A stretch of DNA of 10,971 nucleotides from positions 1 through 10,971 of the forward strand of contig JAFOXT010000410.1 in assembly GCA_017425745.1 (NCBI GenBank). Direction: 5' to 3'. The position numbers and the translations under genes were made by a program. How positions within the stretch are numbered: the first letter of the stretch is position 1; each line of letters starts with the position of its first letter. The notes below the pieces were generated by a model. That model was not told the DNA's origin. It ran no database searches and worked only from the letters and a program-made list of their open reading frames with translations. The stretch comes from Clostridia bacterium (GTDB taxonomy: Bacteria; Bacillota; Clostridia; Oscillospirales; Acutalibacteraceae). Below are positions 1 to 7,215 of this stretch, in pieces.

Positions 1-1109
1 GCATATACTGTATCAATTTCTTCTCTGTGGTTAGCGTGCATCTGAAGGATACGGCCGAGTCTTTCTCTGCTGTCCTTCACTGAGTTGTATACTGTTGTAC
101 CTGCGTCAACAGTACCTGAATATACACGGAAGAAGCAAAGCTTACCCATGAACGGGTCTGTTGCAATCTTGAATGCAAGAGCTGCAAAGGGTTCCTCGTC
201 TGAGGAATGTCTTACTTCCTCTTCTTCTGTTTCAGGATTTACGCCCTTGATAGCTTCGATGTCTGTGGGAGCGGGCATATAGTCAACAATGTTGTCGAGA
301 AGGGGCTGTACACCCTTGTTGCGGTATGAAGTACCACAGCAAACGGGAACCATATCGTTAGCAATTGTTGCCTTACGGATGATTCTCTTGATGTCAGCTA
401 CTGAAGGTTCTTCGCCTTCGAAGTACTTTTCCATAAGCTCTTCGTCCATTTCGCAAACGGATTCGATGAGGTTCTGGCGGTACTCTTCAGCCTTATCCTT
501 CATATCTTCAGGAATTTCTTCCACTCTTACATCTTTACCAAGGTCATCGTAGTATACGATAGCATTGTTGTTTACAAGGTCAACAATACCCTTGAATGTG
601 TTTTCTGAACCGATGGGGAGCTGAACGGGCACTGCGTTGCAGTTGAAACGCTCCTTGATCATTCCGAGAACACGGTAGAAGTCAGCACCCATAATATCCA
701 TCTTGTTTACATAGATCATTCTGGGAACCTTGTATTCGTCAGCCTGTCTCCAAACAGTTTCTGACTGGGGTTCAACACCGCCCTTTGCGCAAAGAACCGT
801 TACTGAACCGTCAAGTACACGGAGTGAACGCTGAACTTCAACTGTGAAGTCAACGTGACCCGGTGTATCGATAATATTGATACGGTGCTCTTTCCAGAAG
901 CAAGTTGTAGCAGCTGAAGTAATTGTAATACCTCTTTCCTGCTCCTGCTCCATCCAGTCCATAGTTGCTGAACCGTCGTGGGTTTCACCAATCTTATGGT
1001 TTACGCCTGTGTAGTAAAGAATACGCTCTGATGTTGTAGTCTTACCGGCGTCGATATGAGCCATAATACCAATATTTCTTGTCTTTTCAAGAGATACCTT
1101 TCTTGGCAT
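1..1109 (-). CDS. fusA: Translation elongation factor G (EF-G), N-terminal part, cut by window edge
   Basis: EF-G is the cytoplasmic GTPase that drives ribosomal translocation and, with RRF, ribosome recycling. The 369 complete codons visible cover the G domain and the start of domain II, about half of the usual roughly 690 residues; the rest lies beyond base 1. The G motifs are clear: P-loop AHIDAGKT (residues 17-24), switch I GITIT (60-64), DTPGH (81-85) and NKMD (135-138). The N-terminus MPRKVSLEKTRNIGIMAHID is typical of Firmicutes EF-G. The ATG at 1107-1109 is preceded by AGGAGG (1118-1123) with 8 nt between, which fixes the start. It lies 39 nt after rpsG, so co-transcription in the str operon is expected. 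No premature stop is visible. A tetracycline-resistance protein (TetM type) is excluded by the canonical EF-G N-terminus and by the operon context. The tuf gene that often follows is not in the window. Confidence 0.98.
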   Translation of the reverse strand, partial: MPRKVSLEKTRNIGIMAHIDAGKTTTSERILYYTGVNHKIGETHDGSATMDWMEQEQERGITITSAATTCFWKEHRINIIDTPGHVDFTVEVQRSLRVLDGSVTVLCAKGGVEPQSETVWRQADEYKVPRMIYVNKMDIMGADFYRVLGMIKERFNCNAVPVQLPIGSENTFKGIVDLVNNNAIVYYDDLGKDVRVEEIPEDMKDKAEEYRQNLIESVCEMDEELMEKYFEGEEPSVADIKRIIRKATIANDMVPVCCGTSYRNKGVQPLLDNIVDYMPAPTDIEAIKGVNPETEEEEVRHSSDEEPFAALAFKIATDPFMGKLCFFRVYSGTVDAGTTVYNSVKDSRERLGRILQMHANHREEIDTVY

Positions 1110-1148
1110 AATTTTATCCTCCTATAAATGGTTAAGCAAATAAGATTA

Positions 1149-1619
1149 TTACCATCTGAAATGTGCGAAAGCCTTGTTAGCTTCTGCCATCTTATGGGTA
1201 TCTTCACGCTTTTTGAATGCTGAGCCTGTTTCGTTTGTAGCATCGATGATTTCGTTGGCAAGTCTTTCCTTCATTGTTCTTTCTGAACGCTGACGGCTGT
1301 AAAGAGTAATCCAACGAAGACCGAGAGTCTGTCTTCTTTCAGGACGTACATCCATGGGAACCTGGTATGTTGAACCACCTACACGGCGAGCCTTAACTTC
1401 GAGTAAAGGCATAACGTTCTCCATAGCTGCTTCGAAAACTTCGAGAGGTTCCTTACCTGTCTTTTCTTTAATAATGTCAAAAGCATCGTAAACGATCTTC
1501 TGAGCAACACCCTTCTTACCGTCATACATTACGTTGTTGATAAGACGTGTTACAAGCTTTGAATTGTAAAGCGGATCGGGCAAAACATCACGTTTTGCAA
1601 TCTGGCCTCTTCTTGGCAC
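1149..1619 (-). CDS. rpsG: 30S ribosomal protein S7
   Basis: S7 is a primary 16S rRNA-binding protein that nucleates assembly of the 30S head and lines the E-site/mRNA exit region. From the GTG at 1617-1619 the product is 156 residues, the standard bacterial length. It begins (M)PRRGQIAKRDVLPDPLYNSK and ends EANKAFAHFRW, both hallmarks of S7; RRVGGSTYQVP and the RPERRQTLGLRW core are also present. The frame is open upstream to 1718, and an in-frame ATG exists at 1635-1637. That ATG sits on the 5' side of the ribosome-binding site AAGGAGGG (1627-1634) and would add six residues unlike any S7, so the GTG start is preferred. The gene lies 205 nt after rpsL and 39 nt before fusA. In E. coli, S7 is the translational repressor of the str operon; whether that holds here is not shown by the sequence. 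Confidence 0.97.
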   Translation of the reverse strand: MPRRGQIAKRDVLPDPLYNSKLVTRLINNVMYDGKKGVAQKIVYDAFDIIKEKTGKEPLEVFEAAMENVMPLLEVKARRVGGSTYQVPMDVRPERRQTLGLRWITLYSRQRSERTMKERLANEIIDATNETGSAFKKREDTHKMAEANKAFAHFRW

Positions 1620-1824
1620 TGCGCTTCCCTCCTTCATAGTAATGATATCATAGGTACTCGAGTGACAAATTCCCGTCGGCACCAGAGAGGCATATACAAA
1701 ATATATATACACTCTCACATCTAGACTTAAAAAGCCTGGCCTGCAAGAAGATTTGTCAATTCATAGTCGTTTTCCGCCTGACTGCGGAAGTTTAAAAAAT
1801 TTGTTTCAGTCTTAAAGTGCTGAA
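1620..1824 (-). other. Structured 205-nt rpsL-rpsG spacer, possible leader
   Basis: No gene is supported here. Two hairpins can be drawn in the mRNA. At 1685-1716, GAGAG/CTCTC plus an AU-rich GTATATA/TATATGC extension gives about 12 pairs with one bulged U and a 7-nt loop. At 1772-1789, TTCCGC/GCGGAA closes a 6-nt loop. Neither is followed by a U-tract, so they do not look like intrinsic terminators. A 10-bp palindrome, ATGATATCAT (1642-1651), sits just upstream of the rpsG ribosome-binding site. The spacer is about twice the length of the E. coli S12-S7 interval (about 100 nt), where S7 binds to repress translation. A regulatory role here is inference; no conservation data were available. 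Confidence 0.4.
1627..1634 (-). promoter_or_regulatory. Ribosome-binding site deciding the rpsG GTG start
   Basis: The minus strand reads AAGGAGGG, 7 nt before the GTG at 1617-1619. The alternative in-frame ATG (1635-1637) lies on the wrong side of this site. The site therefore supports a GTG start and a 156-residue S7. Confidence 0.85.
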
Positions 1825-2247
1825 TTACTTCTTAGCTGCCTTAGGACGCTTAGCACCGTACTTTGAACGGCTCTGCATTCTTCCGTTTACGCCCTGGGTA
1901 TCAAGAGTACCGCGAACGATGTGGTAACGAACACCGGGAAGGTCCTTAACACGGCCGCCACGGATAAGAACAACGCTGTGTTCCTGAAGGTTGTGACCTA
2001 CGCCGGGGATGTAAGCTGAAACTTCGATGCCGTTTGTAAGACGTACTCTTGCGATCTTACGAAGAGCTGAGTTCGGCTTTTTCGGTGTAGCTGTCTTAAC
2101 TGCTGTGCAAACGCCACGCTTCTGAGGAGAGTTATGGTCTGTCATAACATTCTTCTTTGAGTTGAGGCCTTTGAGAAGAGCAGGAGCCTTAGGCTTCTTA
2201 ACGAGTGTTTCTCTACCGTTACGAACTAACTGGTTAAAGGTAGGCAA
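1825..2247 (-). CDS. rpsL: 30S ribosomal protein S12
   Basis: S12 sits at the 30S decoding centre and contributes to tRNA selection accuracy. The product is 140 residues from the TTG at 2245-2247, matching the 137-140 usual in Firmicutes. The conserved start (M)PTFNQLVRNGRE, the core TPKKPNSALRK, GHNLQEHSVVLIRGGRVKD and the tail SRSKYGAKRPK are all present. The lysines of TPKKPNS and RVKDLPG, where substitutions give streptomycin resistance, are the sensitive-type residues. The frame is open to an upstream GTG (2290-2292) and includes an ATG at 2254-2256. That ATG directly abuts the ribosome-binding site AAAGGAG (2257-2263), while the TTG is 9 nt from it and yields the conserved N-terminus, so TTG is chosen. 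This is the first gene of the str operon, driven by the promoter at 2301-2329. Confidence 0.97.
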   Translation of the reverse strand: MPTFNQLVRNGRETLVKKPKAPALLKGLNSKKNVMTDHNSPQKRGVCTAVKTATPKKPNSALRKIARVRLTNGIEVSAYIPGVGHNLQEHSVVLIRGGRVKDLPGVRYHIVRGTLDTQGVNGRMQSRSKYGAKRPKAAKK

Positions 2248-2256
2248 ATGTAGCAT

Positions 2257-2263
2257 CTCCTTT
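2257..2263 (-). promoter_or_regulatory. Ribosome-binding site deciding the rpsL TTG start
   Basis: The minus strand reads AAAGGAG, 9 nt upstream of the TTG at 2245-2247. The in-frame ATG at 2254-2256 follows this site with no spacer and is an unlikely start. The leader also contains a three-codon ATG-CAT-ATA-TGA mini-frame near 2275-2285 with no ribosome-binding site of its own. Confidence 0.8.
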
Positions 2264-2300
2264 CTTGAATATTCATATATGCATAATCGCACACTTTGAG

Positions 2301-2329
2301 ATTATACTACCTAATGCAAATTTTGTCAA
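2301..2329 (-). promoter_or_regulatory. Consensus SigA promoter of the str operon
   Basis: On the minus strand, TTGACA (2324-2329) and TATAAT (2301-2306) are separated by exactly 17 bp, so both boxes match the SigA/sigma-70 consensus perfectly. The start point would be near 2294, giving a leader of about 47 nt before the rpsL TTG. It is the only strong promoter seen for rpsL-rpsG-fusA. The 10-bp inverted repeat at 2311-2320 and 2338-2347 overlaps the spacer and flanks the -35 box. Confidence 0.9.
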
Positions 2330-2347
2330 CCTGTTTTTTTGCATTAG
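2311..2347. repeat. 10-bp perfect inverted repeat around the rpsL -35 box
   Basis: The plus strand has CTAATGCAAA at 2311-2320 and its exact reverse complement TTTGCATTAG at 2338-2347, separated by 17 bp. One arm lies in the promoter spacer, the -35 box lies in the gap, and the other arm lies just upstream. Because most of it is upstream of the expected start point, it is more plausible as a DNA operator than as an RNA hairpin. The cognate regulator is unknown, and chance in AT-rich DNA is possible. Confidence 0.5.
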
Positions 2348-2434
2348 TATAGGTTAAAAATGAATATTGTATACTTGCTTATTTTATTGGTGGTTTTGTA
2401 CTGTAATTTGTAGGAAAAGTGTACAAAAAGCACG

Positions 2435-2459
2435 AAAAACCGCCCACTAAGGAGCGGTT
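2435..2459 (-). terminator. Intrinsic terminator after the secreted-protein operon
   Basis: The minus strand reads AACCGC, a short loop, then GCGGTT followed by more T residues (arms 2454-2459 and 2438-2443; T-run 2435-2439). It starts 13 nt after the stop codon of the 290-residue gene. It would insulate the str promoter from the upstream operon. The remaining interval up to about 2329 shows no gene. Confidence 0.8.
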
Positions 2460-2472
2460 CAGCGCTTTAAAC

Positions 2473-3345
2473 TCAATATGTTACTTCGTATTCCTGAGCG
2501 ATTGTACCTGTAACAGTAGCTGAGAAGTTAACTCCTTCGTTGGCATTTGCTCTGATTTCAAAGTTTGTGGATGTTTTGAGGCTGAGAAGGTTTTCATTAT
2601 TATCCATTACGGCTTCAATCTTTACATCCTTGTATGAGATATTAGCATCAGTAACAGTGATACCGTCAAACTCAAGGCTAGCTAAATTAATAGGAGTAAG
2701 AACACTGCCGTAAACTGCATCGCCTGTTGTTACTGTACCGTCAAAGAAAGCTTCTACATCCTTGAGAGCGAATTCAATCTTTACTGTGTCATTTACGTTG
2801 TTTGCCTTAATATACTTTACATTTGCGCCGCTGAGAGATGAATCCTTGCTTGAGGGAGGAATAAGGTTGCTGATTTTGCTCTGCTGATTGTATGAGAAGT
2901 TTTTGCCTGATTCAACTCTGCCTGAAATTGCAGCAAGAGCTGCGTTTAACTTTTCCTGAGCTGATTTAACAGCAGGAAGCTCAGTAACCTTTGTTGTAAT
3001 CTCCTTTGAATGGTCAATTCTCAGGGTTGTTTTGTGCTTTTTGATTTTATTAATAGCAACGTTGTACATCTTTGCTACTTCTTCTTTGTTGTAGTTGCCT
3101 TCACCTTCTGCCTCACCGTAACCGTCATGGTTATCGCATATGGGACAATCTGCACCGAAGAGTTTAAAAATCTTTGCAATAAGGTCGTGGAAGAAGTTGC
3201 CGATTTTATCGAAGATTGATACGCTGATGCTTTCTGTGAAGCTGGGGTCTTCGTTGCCTACATTACCTACTTTAGCTGAAGCAGGCATAGCCATAAGGCC
3301 GAAAATGAGTGTGATTGAAAGAATAATTGCGATTAATTTTTTCAT
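2473..3345 (-). CDS. Secreted protein of unknown function (290 aa) with amphipathic helix and CPIC motif
   Basis: I do not recognise a named family. Residues 1-24 are a clear Sec signal peptide (MKKL, hydrophobic core, ASA at 22-24). Residues about 42-64 (SIFDKIGNFFHDLIAKIFKL) form a predicted amphipathic helix, a feature I have often seen near the mature N-terminus of Clostridia exported proteins. CPIC (67-70) and a nearby His follow, then an acidic Gly/Glu linker. From about residue 85 the protein is mixed alpha/beta, ending in a Thr/Ser/Val-rich, probably beta-rich region. There is no LPXTG, SLH domain or transmembrane tail. AAAGGAG lies 8 nt before the ATG. Only 18 nt separate it from the upstream LRR gene and a terminator follows, so it is probably the last gene of that operon. 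A role in metal binding or in association with the LRR proteins would be guesswork. Confidence 0.85.
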   Translation of the reverse strand: MKKLIAIILSITLIFGLMAMPASAKVGNVGNEDPSFTESISVSIFDKIGNFFHDLIAKIFKLFGADCPICDNHDGYGEAEGEGNYNKEEVAKMYNVAINKIKKHKTTLRIDHSKEITTKVTELPAVKSAQEKLNAALAAISGRVESGKNFSYNQQSKISNLIPPSSKDSSLSGANVKYIKANNVNDTVKIEFALKDVEAFFDGTVTTGDAVYGSVLTPINLASLEFDGITVTDANISYKDVKIEAVMDNNENLLSLKTSTNFEIRANANEGVNFSATVTGTIAQEYEVTY

Positions 3346-3363
3346 TGTTGTGTCTCCTTTGGA

Positions 3364-5580
3364 TTATTTTATTTTTATTGTATAGGTTTTAAATTCACCG
3401 TAAAGTGTATCAGAGCCCATATTTACATATCCTCTTACACGGAACTGATAAGTTCCTTTTTTCAGGTCTTTGATTTTATATGAGGTTTTCTTGGTGGTGG
3501 CGATTTTGGTAAATTCACCGTCATCTTTTTTCATATATACGCAGTAACCTGTAAGCATTTTGCCTGTAAGCTTGTTCCAAGAAAGTGTTACATTCTTGCC
3601 GGAGGTCTTTACAGTTACATCAAAGGCTTCAGGCTTTGTTACAAATGCACCGCTCGAATACGCCTTTGCCCAAACGGTTTTTCCGTCAACCTTTGCATAA
3701 GCCTTGATAGCGTAAGAATACTGTGTTGCACCCTTAAGCTTTGTAAAGGTATATGTGTTTGATGTTGTATCTTTTACCTTTTCAAACTTGCCTGTTTTTT
3801 CGTTGCGTTTATAAACTCTGTAACCGGTTGCACCTTTTACCTTTTCCCAGGTAATCTTGCATGAATCAGCTGTTACAACTTTTGATTTTATACCCGGCTT
3901 ATTAAGTCTGATTTCAAAGGTGAGCTTTTTAGTGCCTGAGTAATTACCCTTGAAAACAATCTTGTATGTATGCTCACCTATTGCTTTTCTGTTTGACGGA
4001 TAAACAACATCAAAATCTGTTCCCTCTTTAAGGAGGTTGTTTGACGTATCCTTTACAGTTACTTTTGGCGTTTTGTTTTTGCCGTTATAGTAATAGTATG
4101 TTGATGAAGGATAGAAATAATAAGGACGGTTAAGCTCTGCTGTGTTGTGAGCCTCACCGCAGGTACAATCATAAATATACTTGCCGTTTTTGGTCAGAGT
4201 TGCTTTTACAACTCTGCTTGGCTCTTCACTTATATGAAAATGCTTCTTTGCATTCCAAAGCTGAGAAATATTATCAAAGTGGTTGCTTTTCCAAAGCTTT
4301 TCTGTGCCGCTGAAGAATACCTCTTCAATGTTTTCTGTACCTTCAAATGCCTTTGAGTACATTGAATACACTGTTGCAGGTATTGTGATTTTCTTTAAGC
4401 CTGTGCAATTACCGAAGGTAAGATTCTCAATTTTCAAAACACCGTCAGGGATGACGATTTCTTCAAGGCTTTCACAGCCGTAAAACTCATCGCCGCCGAT
4501 TGAATTTACTGTATCGGGTATTTTTATCTCCTTTAAGGCTATGCATCGATTGAATGTTGAGCCTCTGAGTTCTTTAAGCTCAGAAGGAAGAATCACCTTT
4601 TCAAGTGATGTGCAAATTGAAAATATACCGTATCCTATGGAAGTAACACTGTCGGGCAGTATAACTTCTTTAAGAGATGTACAAAATGCAAACACGCTAT
4701 TGCTGATAGTTTTGACGCCCTCATTGATAGTTACTTTTTCAAGTGAAGAGCAATATCTGAAGGCTGCCTCACCTATTTTCTTAACCTTTGAGGGAATAAC
4801 AATTTCTTTGAGTCCTTTGCAGTTTTCAAACTGACTTGACAGAATTTCAGTTACATTCTCACCGATAACAATGCTTCTGATGTTTTTACCAACAAGACCG
4901 TTTATGGATTTGATTCCGCTGCCCACCACTACATTCTCTAAATAACGAGTGTCAAAAGCACCGCCGTAAATTGCAGTTACACTGTCGGGTATCACAAGGT
5001 CGGTTATAGGACAGTTTGAAAAGGCTTTTGTTTCAATTGTTTCAAGTCCGTCGGGAAGTATTATTTTTCCGAGAGAATCACATCTTTCAAAAACACAGCT
5101 GCCGATTGTTATAATATTTTCTGAAAGCTCAACATATTCAAGCTTATCACAATCTCTGAATGTATAATCTTCAAGAACAGTAATTTTATCAGGAAGAATA
5201 ACATTAGTTAAAGCTGTATAGCTGAATGCTCCTCTGCCTATTGAAGAAACAGTTTCAGGTAAAGAAACTTCTTCAAGGTTTCTGCAAAGCTTAAAGGCTT
5301 CCGCACCGACACTTGTTACACCGTCTTCAATTGTTACTGCTTTTATTGTATCGTTTTCGTTGAAGCTCTTGCCATAATCTGCTGAATAGGCATCTGCCAT
5401 TTCACCCTTACCGCTGATTACAAGCTCTCCGTCATCGTAAAGAACCCACGTAAGATTATCGCCGTCAATTCCGCAGAAACCGCTGTCAACAGCAGTTTTC
5501 TCTGCGCTTACTGAAAGAGCTGTAAAAAGCAATAAAAGGCTTATGGTAACTGTCAGTAAACTACACTTTTTCAGTTTCAT
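3364..5580 (-). CDS. Secreted BspA-like leucine-rich-repeat protein with Ig-like and two Fn3 domains (738 aa)
   Basis: Probably a cell-surface or secreted binding protein. Numbering is from the ATG at 5578-5580. Signal peptide 1-26 (SVSA); a BspA-type N-cap (CG...W.L...G.L.ISG.G.M) at about 36-61; roughly 15 LRR_5 repeats of 22-23 residues (pattern V.IP..V..IG..AF..C..L) at about 82-430; a CTCG module near 470; a Firmicutes Ig-like domain at 487-558 (TPKVTVKD, GTDFDVVY, GNYSGTKKL); Fn3 domains at about 559-648 and 649-738. The frame opens three codons earlier at 5589, but that ATG abuts AAAGGA (5590-5595), whereas the ATG at 5580 is 9 nt away and begins a normal signal peptide. It lies 39 nt after the interrupted gene and 18 nt before the 290-residue gene, which suggests one operon. 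Its Fn3 domains are the most diverged of the four copies here. BspA-family LRRs are known in adhesins; the ligand is unknown and no surface anchor is visible. Confidence 0.9.
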   Translation of the reverse strand: MKLKKCSLLTVTISLLLLFTALSVSAEKTAVDSGFCGIDGDNLTWVLYDDGELVISGKGEMADAYSADYGKSFNENDTIKAVTIEDGVTSVGAEAFKLCRNLEEVSLPETVSSIGRGAFSYTALTNVILPDKITVLEDYTFRDCDKLEYVELSENIITIGSCVFERCDSLGKIILPDGLETIETKAFSNCPITDLVIPDSVTAIYGGAFDTRYLENVVVGSGIKSINGLVGKNIRSIVIGENVTEILSSQFENCKGLKEIVIPSKVKKIGEAAFRYCSSLEKVTINEGVKTISNSVFAFCTSLKEVILPDSVTSIGYGIFSICTSLEKVILPSELKELRGSTFNRCIALKEIKIPDTVNSIGGDEFYGCESLEEIVIPDGVLKIENLTFGNCTGLKKITIPATVYSMYSKAFEGTENIEEVFFSGTEKLWKSNHFDNISQLWNAKKHFHISEEPSRVVKATLTKNGKYIYDCTCGEAHNTAELNRPYYFYPSSTYYYYNGKNKTPKVTVKDTSNNLLKEGTDFDVVYPSNRKAIGEHTYKIVFKGNYSGTKKLTFEIRLNKPGIKSKVVTADSCKITWEKVKGATGYRVYKRNEKTGKFEKVKDTTSNTYTFTKLKGATQYSYAIKAYAKVDGKTVWAKAYSSGAFVTKPEAFDVTVKTSGKNVTLSWNKLTGKMLTGYCVYMKKDDGEFTKIATTKKTSYKIKDLKKGTYQFRVRGYVNMGSDTLYGEFKTYTIKIK

Positions 5581-5619
5581 AAATAACATTCCTTTCCATA
5601 AGCCGATTTATTAAGTTTT

Positions 5620-6162
5620 TTATTTAACCTTTACGCTGAATGTTTTGTATCCGCCGTTGATATTCTTACCGTCAACAGTTTTGATTGCTCTTACTCGGAA
5701 TTTATAAGTAACACCTGACTTAAGTCCGGTTACGGTATACTTTGTGCTGTCTGTGGTTTTGATTCGTTCAAAATCTCCGCCCGGTGCCTGCATATAAACC
5801 TGATAGTCTGACGCACCTCTTACCTTGCTCCATGAAAGGCTAACCTTCTTTGAGCCTGCAGTTGCCTTTACTTTGAGAGTATCCGGCTTTGTTGCTGTTG
5901 TAATCTGAGTATAGGAGTCTGCCCAGATTGTTTCTTCGTATTCATTCTTGCTGTAAGCCTTTACTGCAAACTTATATGTAGTACCTGACTTGAGCTTTTT
6001 AAGGGTATATTCTGTACCCTTAAGGGTCTTGATTTTTTCAAACTTGCCTGCTTCCTTATTATAAAGGAAAACTCTGTAGCCGTCTGCACCATTTACTTTT
6101 TTCCATGTAAGCTTAATTGAATCTGTTGTCTGAGTAACGGTAATCTTGCTTGTCTTTCCGGG
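5620..6162 (-). repeat. Paired Fn3 cassette, copy A
   Basis: This stretch encodes PGKTSKITVTQTTDSIKLTW through NGGYKTFSVKVK and matches the cassettes at 7862-8398 and 10434-10971 in domain order, in linkers and partly in DNA. In this copy it lies downstream of the premature stop yet has no further stop or frameshift, which suggests the lesion is recent or artefactual. Confidence 0.75.
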
Positions 6163-6486
6163 ACAGATTTCAAAGTTGAGAGTCTTTTTGCCCTCATAAT
6201 TGCCCTTAAAAGTAATTACTACCTTGTAATTATCAGGATTTTATCTTAAACCGTCATACTTGACTGTATAATCCTTTTCAGGTCTGAGCGCCTTGCCGTT
6301 TGCGTCCTTTACTATTACAACGGGAGTTTTTGTCTTGCCGTCATAAACAAAGCTTGTTTTTTCAAGCTTAACTGTCTTCGGTCTGTAAATTGTACCGGTT
6401 GAAAATACTTCGTCACAGTTCACACAGTTTTCTATATAGAAGCCGTTATCTGTAAGGCTTGCAGGGTCGAGTGAAGTACCGATTAC

Positions 6487-7215
6487 ATGGTCAAGCTTGG
6501 GTACGGGCTTACATTCTACAAAGGTTGTATTGCAGACTGAACAATACATACCGCTTGTTCTGCCCTCTTCTTTACAGGTGGGTTCAACAGCAGGTCTTAA
6601 CACCCAGTTGTGACCGTTGCTCTTTATAACTCTGCTTTGTTCAATGTTGCAGCGAAGACAAGAGCTTGTTTCAAGTCCGTCCTCCTTACAGGTTGCCGGC
6701 TTTATAACCTTCCAGTCACCGTAATAGTGACCGAGAGCTGAGCCGTCATCCGGCTTTGTATCCTTTACACCGCATCTTGAGCAGGTTGCAGTTTTTGTGC
6801 CGTCTGCAGTACAGGTTGCATTACTGTCTGATGCATAGAAAATGAAGTTGTGTCCGAGAGCACTGTTTCCGTCAACACTTGTAGTCTGTTCACCGCACAT
6901 AGTGCAGATTCCCGTTGAAGTTCCGTTACGGGTACAGGTAGCGTCACCGTTGGAAACAAAATTCTGATAGTTATGGTCTGTTTTGCTGTTTTCGTCGCGG
7001 ATTGTTTTTTCTGCACCGCAAAGTGAACAGATGCCTGTTTTTGTTCCGTCTTTTTTGCAGGTTGCATCACCGTTTGAATGATAAACAAGCACTGCATGCA
7101 CAGCGGAGCCCTTATCAGTTACAACACTGGTTTCACTGCAGTATTTACACTTTGCTGTTTTGGTTCCATCGTTGCAAACGCCGTTGTTATCTGATACAAA
7201 CTCACCGTAGGAGTG
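6487..7215 (-). repeat. Array of six Cys-rich repeats of about 41 residues, inside the interrupted gene
   Basis: Residues 128-370 contain six tandem units with the pattern H...NGDATC..DGTKT..C..CG....D..SALGH. The Cys triplets are at 141/150/153, 180/190/193, 221/231/234, 262/272/275, 303/313/316 and 341/352/355, so each unit has C-x(8-10)-C-x2-C plus a boundary His. The three central units are exactly 41 residues (123 nt) long; a degenerate seventh (391/394) follows. Similar modules recur in Clostridia surface proteins, including once in the 771-residue neighbour (residues 446-512). One Cys triplet plus the His per unit could bind a metal ion, but this is inferred from spacing only. Confidence 0.85.

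Noticed and set aside
85..552. Open frames on the plus strand opposite fusA, and similar ones opposite the LRR genes (e.g. 4541-4834, 9684-9920).
   Set aside because: They lie antisense to clear genes, have no family features, and reflect codon bias of the real genes.
800..1261. Two minus-strand frames of 63 and 86 residues overlapping the start of fusA and the end of rpsG.
   Set aside because: They are out of frame with the unmistakable EF-G and S7 reading frames.
1754..1759. A perfect TTGACA on the minus strand inside the rpsL-rpsG spacer, suggesting a second promoter for rpsG-fusA.
   Set aside because: At 16-19 bp downstream I find only poor -10 candidates (such as a TTTTAA-like run), so the promoter is not supported.
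2275..2285. Three-codon mini-frame (ATG CAT ATA TGA) in the rpsL leader as an attenuation peptide.
   Set aside because: It has no ribosome-binding site and no accompanying terminator/antiterminator hairpin; it is too short to mean anything alone.
6765..7097. A 110-residue minus-strand open frame inside the Cys-rich array.
   Set aside because: It is a shifted reading of the 123-nt repeats, without a ribosome-binding site or a recognisable product.
6487..7215. Regular repeats resembling a CRISPR or minisatellite array.
   Set aside because: The period of about 123 nt is a coding repeat with protein-level conservation; there are no short identical repeats with unique spacers.
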